Positions 51,506-59,902 of a stretch of 64,000 bases of DNA are shown piece by piece. The stretch's first letter is position 1. Each line of letters starts with the position of its first letter. The stretch covers positions 61,610 through 125,609 of the forward strand of contig JAQSWY010000013.1 of the NCBI GenBank assembly GCA_029266425.1, written 5' to 3'. Source of the stretch: Xanthobacteraceae bacterium. GTDB taxonomy: Bacteria > Pseudomonadota > Alphaproteobacteria > Rhizobiales > Xanthobacteraceae. The position numbers were made by a program, and so were the translations under genes. The notes under the pieces are model-generated. The model was not told the origin of the DNA. It searched no databases and was given only the letters and a program-made list of their open reading frames with translations.

Positions 51506-51797
51506 GCGACGCTAAAATATGGATTCGCCGGCGCTGGGAACAGGGGGCAGGGAAACGCACCAGTTGACGCAACGGAGCGGATTGTCGCCCGAGACCGGCG
51601 CGTGCTAAACGCCCGACATGATCGCGAACCCTCCTATGGCCGCCTGCGGCCTGCTTCTCGTCCTTACCGGCGCCTGGCGCGTCGGGGCGGGCGGCTGATC
51701 GCGCGATCGATCATTTCTCCCCCCGGCACGCGAAGGTCGCGATGCCGGACGTCCCGCCCCGCACACCTTCGCCTGCCTCCCGTCCGAGGTGAACGGC

Positions 51798-52733
51798 ATG
51801 ACGACGATTCCCGAGCAAGAGCGTGCGGCCGATGCCCTGCCACTGACCGGCTATGCGCTCGGCGCCGCCGGCGCGATCCTGTTCTCGGCCAAGGGCATCA
51901 TCATCAAGCTCGCCTATGCCGAGGGGATCGATGCCGAGACGCTGCTCGCGCTGCGCATGCTGCTGTCGCTGCCCTTCTATCTGGTCATCGGGTTCTTCGC
52001 GGTCCGGGCGATGCGCGAGCGCGGCGAGGCATTGCCCTCGCGCGCTTTGGTGCTGAAGGCCGCCGGCATCGGCGCGCTCGGCTACTGGTTCTCCAGCTAT
52101 ATGGATTTCCTCGGGCTGATCTATATCTCGGCCTCGTTCGAGCGGCTGATCCTCTTCACCTATCCGCTGTTCGTGGTGCTGTTCGGCGCGCTGTTCTTCC
52201 GGCAGCCGATCAGGCGGCGGGCGCTGTTCGCCTTCGCCGCCTCCTATGCCGGCCTCGCCGTGATCTTCGCGCAGAACTTCTCGGCCATCGGGCAGGATGC
52301 GACGCGGGGCACCGTCTTCGTGCTGGTGGCGGCGATGAGCTTCGCGCTCTATCAGCTCACTGCCCGCACCGTGATCGGCCAGATCGGCTCGAAGCTCTTC
52401 ACCTGCATCGCCATGGGCGCGGCGGCGGCGGCGACGCTGACGCAGTTCGTCCTGCTGCGTCCGATTTCGGCGCTCGTGGTGTCGCCGCACATGTTCTGGC
52501 TGGCGGTCGCCATCGCCATTGGCGCCACGGTGCTGCCGACCTTCCTCATGAACGCGGCGCTGCAGCGCATCTCGGCGCAGGCGAACTCCACCATCGGCAC
52601 GATCAGCCCGGTCGCCACCATGATCCTCGCCGTGCTGATACTGGGCGAGACGGTGACGCCGCTGGAGCTCGGCGGCGCCATCCTCGTCATGGTCAGCATC
52701 GGCTGGTTCACGCTCGCCGACAGCCGGCGCTGA
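51798..52733 (+). CDS. DMT family (EamA) transporter
   Basis: 311 aa from the ATG at 51798, which has GAGGTGA at six bases' distance (a GTG at 51789 is less likely). Ten transmembrane helices in two EamA repeats (AAGAILFSAKGIIIKLAYAE in the first; TRGTVFVLVAAMSFALYQLT in the second, ending ILGETVTPLELGGAILVM). Likely an exporter of a metabolite or amino acid; the substrate cannot be told. Convergent with the SDR gene, with one base between stops. The 292-bp gap before it holds no gene; a weak inverted repeat TGATCG..CGATCA occurs near 51697. Confidence 0.9.
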   Translation: MTTIPEQERAADALPLTGYALGAAGAILFSAKGIIIKLAYAEGIDAETLLALRMLLSLPFYLVIGFFAVRAMRERGEALPSRALVLKAAGIGALGYWFSSYMDFLGLIYISASFERLILFTYPLFVVLFGALFFRQPIRRRALFAFAASYAGLAVIFAQNFSAIGQDATRGTVFVLVAAMSFALYQLTARTVIGQIGSKLFTCIAMGAAAAATLTQFVLLRPISALVVSPHMFWLAVAIAIGATVLPTFLMNAALQRISAQANSTIGTISPVATMILAVLILGETVTPLELGGAILVMVSIGWFTLADSRR

Positions 52734-52734
52734 C

Positions 52735-53493
52735 TCAGTCTACGACGGCATCTTCGGTCTCCCAGGCGAGATGCTGGCCGCCATCGACGGCGAGCATCTG
52801 GCCGGTGACGCTCGGCGCTCCGGCCAGGAAGACGACGGCGCTGGCGATCTCCTCAGGGCTGGGGCCGCGGCCGAGCGCGACGGCGGCGTGCTGCCGGGCG
52901 AAGTCCTCCACGCTCTGATTGATGCTGCGCAGCGTCGGTCCCGGCGCCACCGCATTCACCCGCACGCGAGGCGCAAGACCCTGCGCCAGCATGCGGGTCG
53001 CCGACCACAGGGCCGACTTGGCGACCGCATAGGAGAGATAGTTCGGCGTCGGCTTCAGCACGCGCTGGTCGACGATGTTGACGACGGCGCCGCCCATACC
53101 GATCGGCAGTGCATTGGCCAGCGCCTCGGCAAGGAAGACCGGCGCGCGCAGATTGACCGCGAGATGGCGGTCCCACCGCGCCACCTCGAGGGCGCCGACG
53201 GCGTCAGGATGGAATTCCGAGGCGTTGTTCACCAGCAGCTGGACCGGGCCAAGCGCCGCCATTGCTTCGGGGATGAGGCGGGCGACGTCGGCCGGGTCGG
53301 ACAGCTCGGCATAGAGGAGGGCGGCCCGCCGGCCCGTGGCCTCCACCTCGGCCAGCGCCTCCGCGCATTCCGCCCGCTCCGAACGCATGTGGATGGCGAC
53401 ATCGTAGCCGGCGGCCGCGAGCGCGCGTGTCACGGCGCGACCGATGCGCACCGCGCCGCCGGTGACCAGTGCCACCTTTCGCCTCTCCGGCAC
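52735..53493 (-). CDS. Short-chain dehydrogenase, pteridine-reductase-like (FolM/PTR1 type)
   Basis: 252 aa. Rossmann TGGAVRIGRAV (11-21) replaces the common TGxxxGxG, with HMRSER at 35-40 (NADP-binding Arg) and NNASEF (89-94). The active site has Asp142 in place of the usual Ser, 13 residues before Tyr155, and Lys159 (VDQRVLKPTPNYLSYAVAK). That Asp-Tyr-Lys spacing is exactly that of trypanosomatid PTR1 (Asp181-Tyr194-Lys198) and FolM. It probably reduces dihydrobiopterin, dihydromonapterin or dihydrofolate. No other pterin gene is adjacent. Confidence 0.85.
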   Translation of the reverse strand: MPERRKVALVTGGAVRIGRAVTRALAAAGYDVAIHMRSERAECAEALAEVEATGRRAALLYAELSDPADVARLIPEAMAALGPVQLLVNNASEFHPDAVGALEVARWDRHLAVNLRAPVFLAEALANALPIGMGGAVVNIVDQRVLKPTPNYLSYAVAKSALWSATRMLAQGLAPRVRVNAVAPGPTLRSINQSVEDFARQHAAVALGRGPSPEEIASAVVFLAGAPSVTGQMLAVDGGQHLAWETEDAVVD

Positions 53494-53940
53494 GCCTCCT
53501 CCTCCTCCTCGTTTCTCTCGCCCGTCTCCTTCTTGCGCATGTTCGCGGGCGGCGTCTATCGCGGCATGCCGGCGAGCGCGCTCAACCCGATTCCGTGTCG
53601 AATCGCGTCCGCTCGTGCCACTCCCCTGCGTCAGGTATTCGCAGTTTCTGTAGCATCTGCGCCACAGTCATCCCGGCATCGTCGCTGGATCATGGCGGAA
53701 ATGTTGCAGCATATTCCTACCCAAGAGGAGTAGATTTACCTACGCGGACGCAACGTATACGCCGCATCGCACCATGATATCACGGCTGCGTGAGGCGGCG
53801 CTGGTACGATCACATTTCCTATTCTGCCGCATTCCAGCCCTCGACATGCCAAGCTGGGCTCCTATCTCACCACCATCGCATTGAGCGCCATTCGCCAATG
53901 TCGGGACGCGTTCGTTCGCCCATCAGGTCGGAGAGTAAGT
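53494..53940. other. Long untranslated region before the first barrel gene
   Basis: 447 bp without a gene that I can support. It begins with a pyrimidine-rich CTCCTCCTCCTCCTCG stretch and ends with the ribosome site GGAGAGTAAGT of the barrel gene. It should hold the barrel promoter and the upstream region of the minus-strand SDR gene; no repeat-family copy is seen here. Confidence 0.5.
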
Positions 53941-54597
53941 ATGATGAAGAAGACCCTTGCCGCGGCTGTCGCGGTTGCCTCGCTGCTGGCGGCAGCGCCG
54001 GCGTTCGCCGCCGATATGCCGCAGGCCTATCCGACGAAGGCTCCGCCGCCGGTCGCGGTCGTTCCGGCTTTCAGCTGGACGGGCTTCTATATCGGCGCCA
54101 ACGCCGGCTATGCCTGGGGCTCGGGCAAGGAGGGGATCAGCGACCTCGATCCCGAGGGCTGGCTGGGTGGCGGCCAGCTCGGCTTCAACTATCAGTTCGG
54201 CAACAATGTCGTGATCGGTGCCGAGGCCGATATCCAGGGTTCGGACATCAATGACTCCACCGTCGACGGAGTCTTCGACCCGCGCTCGAAGATGGACTAT
54301 TTCGGCACGGTCCGTGCCCGCCTCGGTTATGCGTTCGACAATGTGCTGCCTTACGTGACCGGTGGTTTCGCCTGGGGCCACAATGAGATCACCAACCGCT
54401 TCGACGACTTCTCCTCCGATAACACCCATGTCGGCTGGACGGTTGGCGGTGGCGTCGAATATGCGTTCACCAACAACTGGACGGTGAAGGCCGAGTATCT
54501 CTACATGGATCTCGGCGACGAGTACTATGACAGCATCGGCGCCGATGCCGGCCTGAAGACCAGCACCGCGCGGATCGGCGTGAACTACAAGTTCTGA
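53941..54597 (+). CDS. Outer membrane beta-barrel protein (Omp25/31 type), copy 1
   Basis: 218 aa. Signal peptide 1-23 (AAAPAFA|AD). The mature protein has the family's SWTGFYIGANAGYAWG repeat-like opening, WLGGGQLGFNYQFGNNVVIG, RARLGYAFDNVLPYVTGGFA WG and a C-terminal strand ending in Phe (ARIGVNYKF), as in Omp25/31 and RopB-type 8-strand barrels of Rhizobiales. GGAGAGTAAGT supports the ATG at 53941. Paralogue of the next gene. A strong terminator follows. Confidence 0.92.
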   Translation: MMKKTLAAAVAVASLLAAAPAFAADMPQAYPTKAPPPVAVVPAFSWTGFYIGANAGYAWGSGKEGISDLDPEGWLGGGQLGFNYQFGNNVVIGAEADIQGSDINDSTVDGVFDPRSKMDYFGTVRARLGYAFDNVLPYVTGGFAWGHNEITNRFDDFSSDNTHVGWTVGGGVEYAFTNNWTVKAEYLYMDLGDEYYDSIGADAGLKTSTARIGVNYKF

Positions 54598-54646
54598 TCC
54601 GGTCCTTCCGCACCTGCCGTCGGGCGGGTGTGTGGAGCGGACGACG

Positions 54647-54683
54647 AAAGCCCCGGGCGGCAACGCCCGGGGCTTTCTTGTTT
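54647..54683 (+). terminator. Rho-independent terminator after barrel copy 1
   Basis: AAAGCCCCGGGCG (54647-54659), loop GCAA, CGCCCGGGGCTTT (54664-54676), then CTTGTTT. A 13-bp perfect stem. Confidence 0.93.
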
Positions 54684-54818
54684 CTTCGCTTCGCTCAACT
54701 ATTACATTAGCACCATATTAACCAACCTAGCGCGCACTCGTTCTGGTGAAGTCATTCGAATAGATGTTTATATAATACTTTATGAAAGTATTAATCATGA
54801 TCTACTTTGTTGTTGCAT

Positions 54819-54837
54819 GAGTGCATGATCTGCACTC
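54819..54837. promoter_or_regulatory. Inverted repeat GAGTGCA-tgatc-TGCACTC in an AT-rich leader
   Basis: Seven-bp arms with a 5-bp spacer, 81 bp upstream of the second barrel gene and inside the AT-rich stretch 54684-54917, which contrasts strongly with the surrounding GC-rich DNA. Candidate operator or mRNA-stem of the barrel 2 leader. No regulator can be named. Confidence 0.4.
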
Positions 54838-54917
54838 TGAGGTGTTGCTATTTTACCATAGATAAAGCTCTGCCATGGGACTATGTACTTCGCAACGAAA
54901 CACGGAGTACCTGAGTC

Positions 54918-55700
54918 ATGTATCGCAAGCTTCTCGGCGGCACCGCGATTGCCCTCGCCCTGGCGGCTTCGCCGGCGCTCGCAGCCGACATGAGCTATCC
55001 CGCCAAGGCCCCGCCGATGATGGCCGTGGTCCCGGTCTTCACCTGGACCGGCTTCTATCTCGGCGCCAATGCCGGCTATGGCTGGGGCGATGCCAGCGGC
55101 TATGAGCCCTATCTCGACAGCGACTACGTCTATTCCGGCCTGCTCACCTCGGGCAGCGGCGATCCGGATGGCTGGTTCGGTGGCTTCCAGGCCGGTTACA
55201 ACTATCAGTTCTACAACAATGTCGTGCTCGGCGTCGAAGCCGACGTCCAGTTCGCCGACATGAAGGACACCTATCGCTACAGCTATACGGTGGACGATCT
55301 CGCATCCACGCAGATCGATGATCCGGCCTTCGGCGTCTTCGGCAAGTACACCACCAAGATCGATGCCTTCGGCACCATCCGCGCCCGTCTCGGCTACGCG
55401 GTGGATCGCTTCCTGCCTTACATCACCGGCGGTCTCGCCTGGGCGAACGTGAAGGTCTCGGGCGAGACCGTCATCGCCGACGACACCGAGGTGGTGGGCT
55501 GGTCCGGCTCGTTCAGCGACACCTACTGGGGCTGGGCGCTCGGCGGCGGCGTCGAATACGCCTTCACCGACAACTGGACCATGAAGGCGGAGTACATCTA
55601 TTCCGACCTCGGCGCGACCAGCTTCAGCGGGCTGTTCAACAGCAACGATTTCGACTTCAGCATGCAGACCCTGAAAGTGGGCGTGAACTACAAGTTCTGA
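54918..55700 (+). CDS. Outer membrane beta-barrel protein (Omp25/31 type), copy 2
   Basis: 260 aa. Signal peptide about 1-22 (ASPALA|AD). Shares with copy 1 the FTWTGFYLGANAGYGWG opening, GFQAGYNYQFYNNVVLGVEA, RARLGYAVDRFLPYITGGLA W and the last strand VGVNYKF, but has longer loops (about 40 extra residues). Copy 2 has its own promoter region, which is AT-rich, and its own terminator, so the two barrels can be regulated separately. Outer membrane; function structural or porin-like. Confidence 0.92.
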   Translation: MYRKLLGGTAIALALAASPALAADMSYPAKAPPMMAVVPVFTWTGFYLGANAGYGWGDASGYEPYLDSDYVYSGLLTSGSGDPDGWFGGFQAGYNYQFYNNVVLGVEADVQFADMKDTYRYSYTVDDLASTQIDDPAFGVFGKYTTKIDAFGTIRARLGYAVDRFLPYITGGLAWANVKVSGETVIADDTEVVGWSGSFSDTYWGWALGGGVEYAFTDNWTMKAEYIYSDLGATSFSGLFNSNDFDFSMQTLKVGVNYKF

Positions 55701-55835
55701 TGCTTGGGGCCTGGAGCTGTTCGCCCGGAGGGGATAACCGGGCGGAGACATAGTGCTCCGGAATTCTTGGGGGAGCGTGTTCGAAACGCGAAAGTCTCCG
55801 TGCTTTCGCCGAGCACGCTCGGGGAGGTTGTCGCG

Positions 55836-55870
55836 AAGGCCCGGGCCGGTCTGCCCGGGCCTTCTTCTTT
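55836..55870 (+). terminator. Rho-independent terminator after barrel copy 2
   Basis: AAGGCCCGGG (55836-55845), loop of seven, CCCGGGCCTT (55853-55862), then CTTCTTTTTG. It is ~136 bp past the stop, so a 3' untranslated region is transcribed. A family-B repeat follows at 55913; the rest of the 310-bp gap 55701-56010 shows nothing. Confidence 0.88.
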
Positions 55871-55912
55871 TTGTGGTGCTTCAAGGTCTGATTTGGAGAT
55901 CACCAATGGAGC

Positions 55913-55996
55913 CGTCATCCCCGGGCTTGTCCCGGGGATCCACGTCCGTGACGAAGGAACAACCGTGGATGGCCGGGACAAGCCCGGTCATGACAG
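55913..55996. repeat. Dispersed palindromic repeat, family B
   Basis: GTCATCCCCGGGCTTGTCCCGGGGATCCACG and CGTGGATGGCCGGGACAAGCCCGGTCATGAC, almost the same two halves as at 6737-6820 but in the opposite order. Located between barrel copy 2 and the GST gene. Confidence 0.88.
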
Positions 55997-56010
55997 TGGA
56001 GTAGCCTAAT

Positions 56011-56619
56011 TCACCCTGGAACGCGCGTCGCCTCGAAGCTCGGCACGCGTGCGGCGAAGCCGTCGAGCCATTCGACCAGCGCCGGATGGTCCTCGCGCCA
56101 GATGCCGGAGAAGCGCAGGTCGAGATAGCCGAGCGCGCAGGCCAGCGCGATCTCGCCAAGATCGGCCGGCGCCGAGACGCCGCTGGTCTTCGGCGGCGCC
56201 GCCTCGAACGCCTTGAGGCCGCGCGCGACCTTGCCGGCCTGCATGTCGAGCCACTTCGCGCTGCGGATCTCCTCGGGGCGATAGCGCGCCTCATAGACCT
56301 GCAGCAGCGCCGCATCCATCACCCCGTCGGCGAGCGCCTGGGTCGCCAGCACGGCAAACCGCGGCTCGCCGGAAGTCGGCAGAATGCGCCCGCCGCCAGC
56401 CTCGGCATCGAGGAATTCCAGGATCACGCGCGAATCATAGAGCGGCACGGCGCCCTCGCGCAGCAGCACCGGAATCTTGCCGAGCGGGTTCTGCGTGCGC
56501 ACGCTGTCGTTCGGGTCGTTGGTGTCCGCCGGAACGATGTCGAGGTGCACGCCGCACAGGACGGCACCGATCTTGACCTTGCGGCCGAACGGGGAAGGCG
56601 GGGAGGAGCGAAGCTGCAT
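56011..56619 (-). CDS. Glutathione S-transferase
   Basis: 202 aa from the ATG at 56619 (MQLRSSPPSPFGRKVKIGAV). Thioredoxin-like N-terminal domain with SPPSPFGRKV, LGKIPVLLREGAVPLYDSRV ILEFLD (cis-Pro and glutathione-binding Asp/Ser), and the helical C-terminal domain ending LDGFAARVPSFEATRV. An unclassified cytosolic GST; substrate unknown. An ATG six codons upstream is possible. Confidence 0.9.
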   Translation of the reverse strand: MQLRSSPPSPFGRKVKIGAVLCGVHLDIVPADTNDPNDSVRTQNPLGKIPVLLREGAVPLYDSRVILEFLDAEAGGGRILPTSGEPRFAVLATQALADGVMDAALLQVYEARYRPEEIRSAKWLDMQAGKVARGLKAFEAAPPKTSGVSAPADLGEIALACALGYLDLRFSGIWREDHPALVEWLDGFAARVPSFEATRVPG

Positions 56620-56720
56620 GGGAGCGGAACCTTGCATGAGGTGCGGCAAATTTGAGCGCACGCCTCTTACGCCGCGCCGGTGCTGCGCGCGACGGTTTTC
56701 TGTCCGCGACCACCAGGTCT

Positions 56721-56936
56721 TCAGTCGGCCGGCTGGATATCGACCGCCTTCGGTCCCTTGCCGCGCTTGTCGGGTTCGATCTCGAAGCTCACGCGCTGCC
56801 CCTCATTGAGGCTGCCGAGCCCGGAACGCGTGACGGCCGAGACATGCACGAAGACATCCCGTCCTCCGTCGTCCGGGCGGATGAAGCCATATCCCTTTTC
56901 AGTGTTGAAGAATTTGACGGTGCCCGTCATCGCCAT
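56721..56936 (-). CDS. Cold shock domain protein
   Basis: 71 aa from the ATG at 56936, after AAGGAGCAGGGCGAG. RNP1 KGYGFI (14-19) and RNP2 VFVH (28-31) are both present. Such proteins are RNA chaperones and transcription antiterminators. Alphaproteobacterial cold shock proteins are often not cold-induced; no upstream cold box is seen. The charged C-terminal [15 protein letters not shown] is typical. Upstream (to 57099) lies the rlmJ end. Confidence 0.93.
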   Translation of the reverse strand: MAMTGTVKFFNTEKGYGFIRPDDGGRDVFVHVSAVTRSGLGSLNEGQRVSFEIEPDKRGKGPKAVDIQPAD

Positions 56937-57099
56937 CTCGCCCTGCTCCTTGACCCACGTTCGGATGCCGACCTGCCAGGCCGGGCGTCCGCAAGGTCGG
57001 ATAAGCAAAACCGATGCCGGGACGGTACGGCACGAGGGCATGCGGGGAAAACCGCAGCATGATGCCGAAGCGCGAGCCCCGCGGTAACGCGCTGGCCCC

Positions 57100-57963
57100 T
57101 CAGTGCTCCGGCATCAGCCAGCCGACCCGCGCCCGGCCCTTGCCGTCGGCGGCGAGCACGGGGGCGAGGGCGTTGAGGATCACCCGCAACTCGTCCGCCA
57201 GAGTGAAGGGGGGATTGACCACTATCATGCCGCAGCCGGACAGCCTGTCGGCCTGCCGCGTCGCATAGATGTCGAGCTCGATGCGCAACGTCTTGGGGAT
57301 CTGAGCGCGGGCAACCTCGCGGCGGAAGGCGTCGACCGCGCGTATGTCCTTGATCGGGTACCAGAGCGCAAACACCCCGCCCGGCCAGCGCCCATGTGCC
57401 TCCTTGAGGCCTTCGGCGAGGCGGTGGAACTCGCCGGCCTGCTCGAAGGGCGGATCGACCAGCACGACGCCGCGCCGCTCCCTGGGAGGCACATAGGCGG
57501 TTAGCGCCTGCCAGCCATCGACCGGCAGCACCTTGGCGCGGGCATCGCCCTTCACCGCCTCGGTGAGCGCGGCGCGCACGCCGGGCTCGGTCTCGCAGAA
57601 GATCATCCGGTCCTGCGGGCGGGACAGCGCCTTCGCGACCAGCGGCGAGCCCGGATAATGGCGCGGCGCGGCATCGGTGATCCCTTGGCGGTTGGCGGCG
57701 TCGAGCGCGGCGCGCCAGGGCGCCAGCAGCGTCTCGACCTCGGGCGGCAGGTCCGATCGCAGCACGGCTCCGACGCCGGCCTCCCATTCGCCGGTGCGCT
57801 GCGCCTCATCCGATCCGAGGTCATAGAGCCCGGCGCCGGCATGGGTGTCGATGACGCGATAGGCGCCGTCCTTGCGAGCGAGGTAGACGAGGATGCGGGC
57901 GAGCACGACGTGCTTGAGCACATCGGCGAAATTGCCGGCATGAAAGGCGTGGCGATAGTTCAT
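57100..57963 (-). CDS. rlmJ: 23S rRNA (adenine(2030)-N6)-methyltransferase
   Basis: 287 aa. Starts [20 protein letters not shown], the RlmJ signature, then [13 protein letters not shown] (SAM loop), a DPPFEQ motif of N6-adenine methyltransferases, and [16 protein letters not shown] near the C terminus. Methylates A2030 of 23S rRNA. Ten bp downstream of the RNase T2 gene, which reads the same way, so they may share a transcript. Confidence 0.95.
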   Translation of the reverse strand: MNYRHAFHAGNFADVLKHVVLARILVYLARKDGAYRVIDTHAGAGLYDLGSDEAQRTGEWEAGVGAVLRSDLPPEVETLLAPWRAALDAANRQGITDAAPRHYPGSPLVAKALSRPQDRMIFCETEPGVRAALTEAVKGDARAKVLPVDGWQALTAYVPPRERRGVVLVDPPFEQAGEFHRLAEGLKEAHGRWPGGVFALWYPIKDIRAVDAFRREVARAQIPKTLRIELDIYATRQADRLSGCGMIVVNPPFTLADELRVILNALAPVLAADGKGRARVGWLMPEH

Positions 57964-57973
57964 CCGAAGCTGC

Positions 57974-58630
57974 TCAGCCGCCCCTCATCGGCGGCATAGT
58001 GATCTTGCCGGCGCGGCAGGCGCGGCGGTCCACCGCCGGGCAGGCGGTGAAGCCGAGCGAGCGATCCATGCAGATCCGTACCTCGCTCACCATGCGGTCC
58101 TCGCAACTGACCGCGATCATGTCGGCGGCGAGGCCGGGATTGGCGACCCGGAAGGCGTTCTCCACCTCGGGCGCGGAGGTGGTGATCGGCCGCGTGACAG
58201 CGCGGAACTGGCCGGGGATGACGATCTTGTTGAAGGCACCGCGCACGGCATCAAAATAGTCATCTGGATCGAGCCCGGAGCAGGTGCCGTGCTTGCGCCA
58301 TTCGTGGATCACGAGGCGCCGGCTCGGCATCACGTCGAGCATGTCCTTGACCGTCGCTTCAGGCACCCGAGGCGCGGGGTACAGGCAGTCCTGCGGCCAG
58401 CCCTCGCTATATTGCGGCCAGAGGCCATGGACGACGAAGGCGAAGGGCTTGCCGCGCCGGCACTGTGTCGGCTCGGCGCGATTGCCTTCGCTCGCACAAT
58501 AGCTGGGCGACCAGGATAGCGAGAGCACGTAGTAATCAAACTTGCCGGGCTGGCCGCTCTGCTGTGCCGACACCGGAGTGCCGAGGGCGACAAGTCCTAG
58601 GAGCGCGAGCGCCCGCAGAGCAAGCCTCAC
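57974..58630 (-). CDS. Ribonuclease T2 family protein (periplasmic)
   Basis: 218 aa from the GTG at 58630. The GTGA overlap with the upstream gene decides the start; it gives a signal peptide (LALRALALLGLVALGTPVSA|Q). Catalytic motifs: CAS I FVVHGLWPQ (His68) and CAS II IHEWRKHGTCSG (His109, Glu110, Lys113, His114). RNases T2 cut single-stranded RNA without metal in the periplasm. Eight Cys could give four disulfides. Bacterial T2 enzymes scavenge nucleotides or serve as effectors. Confidence 0.92.
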   Translation of the reverse strand: MRLALRALALLGLVALGTPVSAQQSGQPGKFDYYVLSLSWSPSYCASEGNRAEPTQCRRGKPFAFVVHGLWPQYSEGWPQDCLYPAPRVPEATVKDMLDVMPSRRLVIHEWRKHGTCSGLDPDDYFDAVRGAFNKIVIPGQFRAVTRPITTSAPEVENAFRVANPGLAADMIAVSCEDRMVSEVRICMDRSLGFTACPAVDRRACRAGKITMPPMRGG

Positions 58631-59124
58631 GGCAGCGCCATCTTGCAGTTCGGAGGATAGCCCCAGCCGCGGTCGAGCCCGACGACGCACCATTCGACGC
58701 CCCAGGAGAAGCCGATGAAGCCGCCGTCCTCGATGATGGAATAATAGACGGTGTGCTTCACCGGAGGGCGGGTGCCGTCGGAGACGAAGGCGCGGGCGGA
58801 GCAGTAGCGGCGGGGCTGATATTCCTCACCCCAGGGACGGAACGCGATCTGGCGGACATGGTCGAAGGTTTCGATCTTGAGCGCCGAATTCCAGAAGCGG
58901 CCTTCGGTGGTGGCGAAGCGGGACTGGATCCGCGAAAGCGCTGCCGGCGTGTCGCAGGCCGGGACGACGCCATCGAAATTCGGGCCGGAGAGCCAGAAAT
59001 TCTTCTCGAGGAAGCTCGCCGCCTGGCCCGAGGCCGCCGAGCCGAGGAACAGTGCGGCGCCCATGAGCGCGGCGAGGCTGCGCCTTGCCAGCGTGCTGCG
59101 ATGTGCCGTCAATCGTGCGCCCAT
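58627..59124 (-). CDS. Secreted protein of unknown function, coupled to RNase T2
   Basis: 165 aa from the ATG at 59124, after GGGAGAGTGAAGAC. Signal peptide to about residue 35 (FLGSAASGQA|AS). The mature part has four Cys (57, 108, 146, 160) fit for two disulfides, and aromatic-rich conserved-looking segments (FLEKNFWLSGPNFDG, FDHVRQIAFRPWGEEYQP, GGFIGFSWGVEWCVVG, DRGWGYPPNCKMALP). No family named. It is translated just before RNase T2 with a 4-nt overlap, so the two are expected to act together, for example as a binding partner or inhibitor. Confidence 0.8.
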   Translation of the reverse strand: MGARLTAHRSTLARRSLAALMGAALFLGSAASGQAASFLEKNFWLSGPNFDGVVPACDTPAALSRIQSRFATTEGRFWNSALKIETFDHVRQIAFRPWGEEYQPRRYCSARAFVSDGTRPPVKHTVYYSIIEDGGFIGFSWGVEWCVVGLDRGWGYPPNCKMALP

Positions 59125-59247
59125 GTCTTCACTCTCCCGAGCCCCTGCGGCAGGACGATGCTTCGGCCGTGCGGCGCGGTCAATAACGGCGCTGCAACAC
59201 TTGGGGGGAAAATGTGTGGGTTGGAGAGATGGGCGCCCGGTCGTATT

Positions 59248-59361
59248 GCTTGAGCATCCTTCGAGGCCCGGCCTTGCCGGGCACCTCAGGATGAGGATGC
59301 TCTCAAGGAGCCACCTCATCCTGAGGTACGAGCACTGGCGAGCCTCGAAGGATGCTCAAGC
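59248..59361. repeat. Family-A repeat, near-perfect long hairpin
   Basis: Terminal arms GCTTGAGCATCCTTCGAGGC and GCCTCGAAGGATGCTCAAGC are exact reverse complements (20 bp), with the internal CCTCAGGATGAGG / CCTCATCCTGAGG pair. The cleanest family-A copy in the window. In the 346-bp gap 59125-59470 nothing else is seen. Confidence 0.93.
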
Positions 59362-59470
59362 AGATGCGCGCTGCCAGACTGATTCCGCGTCTACCCGCAT
59401 ATGCCTGAAATCGCTCAAAGAAAACCCGCTCTTTAACAAACCGATGCCGCTGCCGGCTTCACAATTCGTT

Positions 59471-59824
59471 TCAAATCAGCCGGATTACATAGAGCTTGCG
59501 CGTGGTCTCGACGACTTCCCATACGCCCTTGAAACCCGGCCGCAGCACGAAGCTGTCGCCTGCCTTGAGGCGCACCGGCGGCTCGCCGTCCTCATGGAGG
59601 ATGGAAACGCCGGTCAGCAGCGAGCAGAACTCCCACTCCTCATAGTCGACACGCCAGGCGCCGGGACTCGATTCCCAGATGCCGGCGAACAGCGCGCCGT
59701 CGGGCAGCGTCTCGAAATTCCAGGTCAGATGACGCGGGTCGCCGGAGATGATTCGCTCCGGCAAGGGTGCGGTCTCTTCCGGCAGGCCGAGAAGCTCGGG
59801 ATCGAAGCGCAGCAGGAACGACAT
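59471..59824 (-). CDS. Cupin domain protein (Cupin_3, DUF861)
   Basis: 117 aa. Single cupin barrel: LPDGALFAGIWESSPGAWRV, EEWEFCSLLTGVSILHEDGE, KAGDSFVLRPGFKGVWEVVE TTRK, the DUF861/EutQ-like pattern. Metal His residues of classic cupins are mostly replaced here (Glu and Trp), as is common in this subgroup. Function unknown. Next to a peptidoglycan-binding protein gene. Confidence 0.88.
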   Translation of the reverse strand: MSFLLRFDPELLGLPEETAPLPERIISGDPRHLTWNFETLPDGALFAGIWESSPGAWRVDYEEWEFCSLLTGVSILHEDGEPPVRLKAGDSFVLRPGFKGVWEVVETTRKLYVIRLI

Positions 59825-59902
59825 CGGCGTGAGAGTCTCCGGAAGGCGGGGCGAGAGCCAGGCGCGCCTTGCCCCGGCGCCTGGCTCCCGTCCGTGTTGG
59901 TG

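Noticed and set aside
51618..51698. A 26-codon frame starting MIANPPMAACG before the DMT transporter.
   Set aside because: No ribosome site, low complexity, too short to support.
49454..52918. A + strand frame of about 1150 codons across uvrC and the transporter gene.
   Set aside because: Shadow frame. UvrC domains on the minus strand and the DMT transporter on the + strand explain this DNA.
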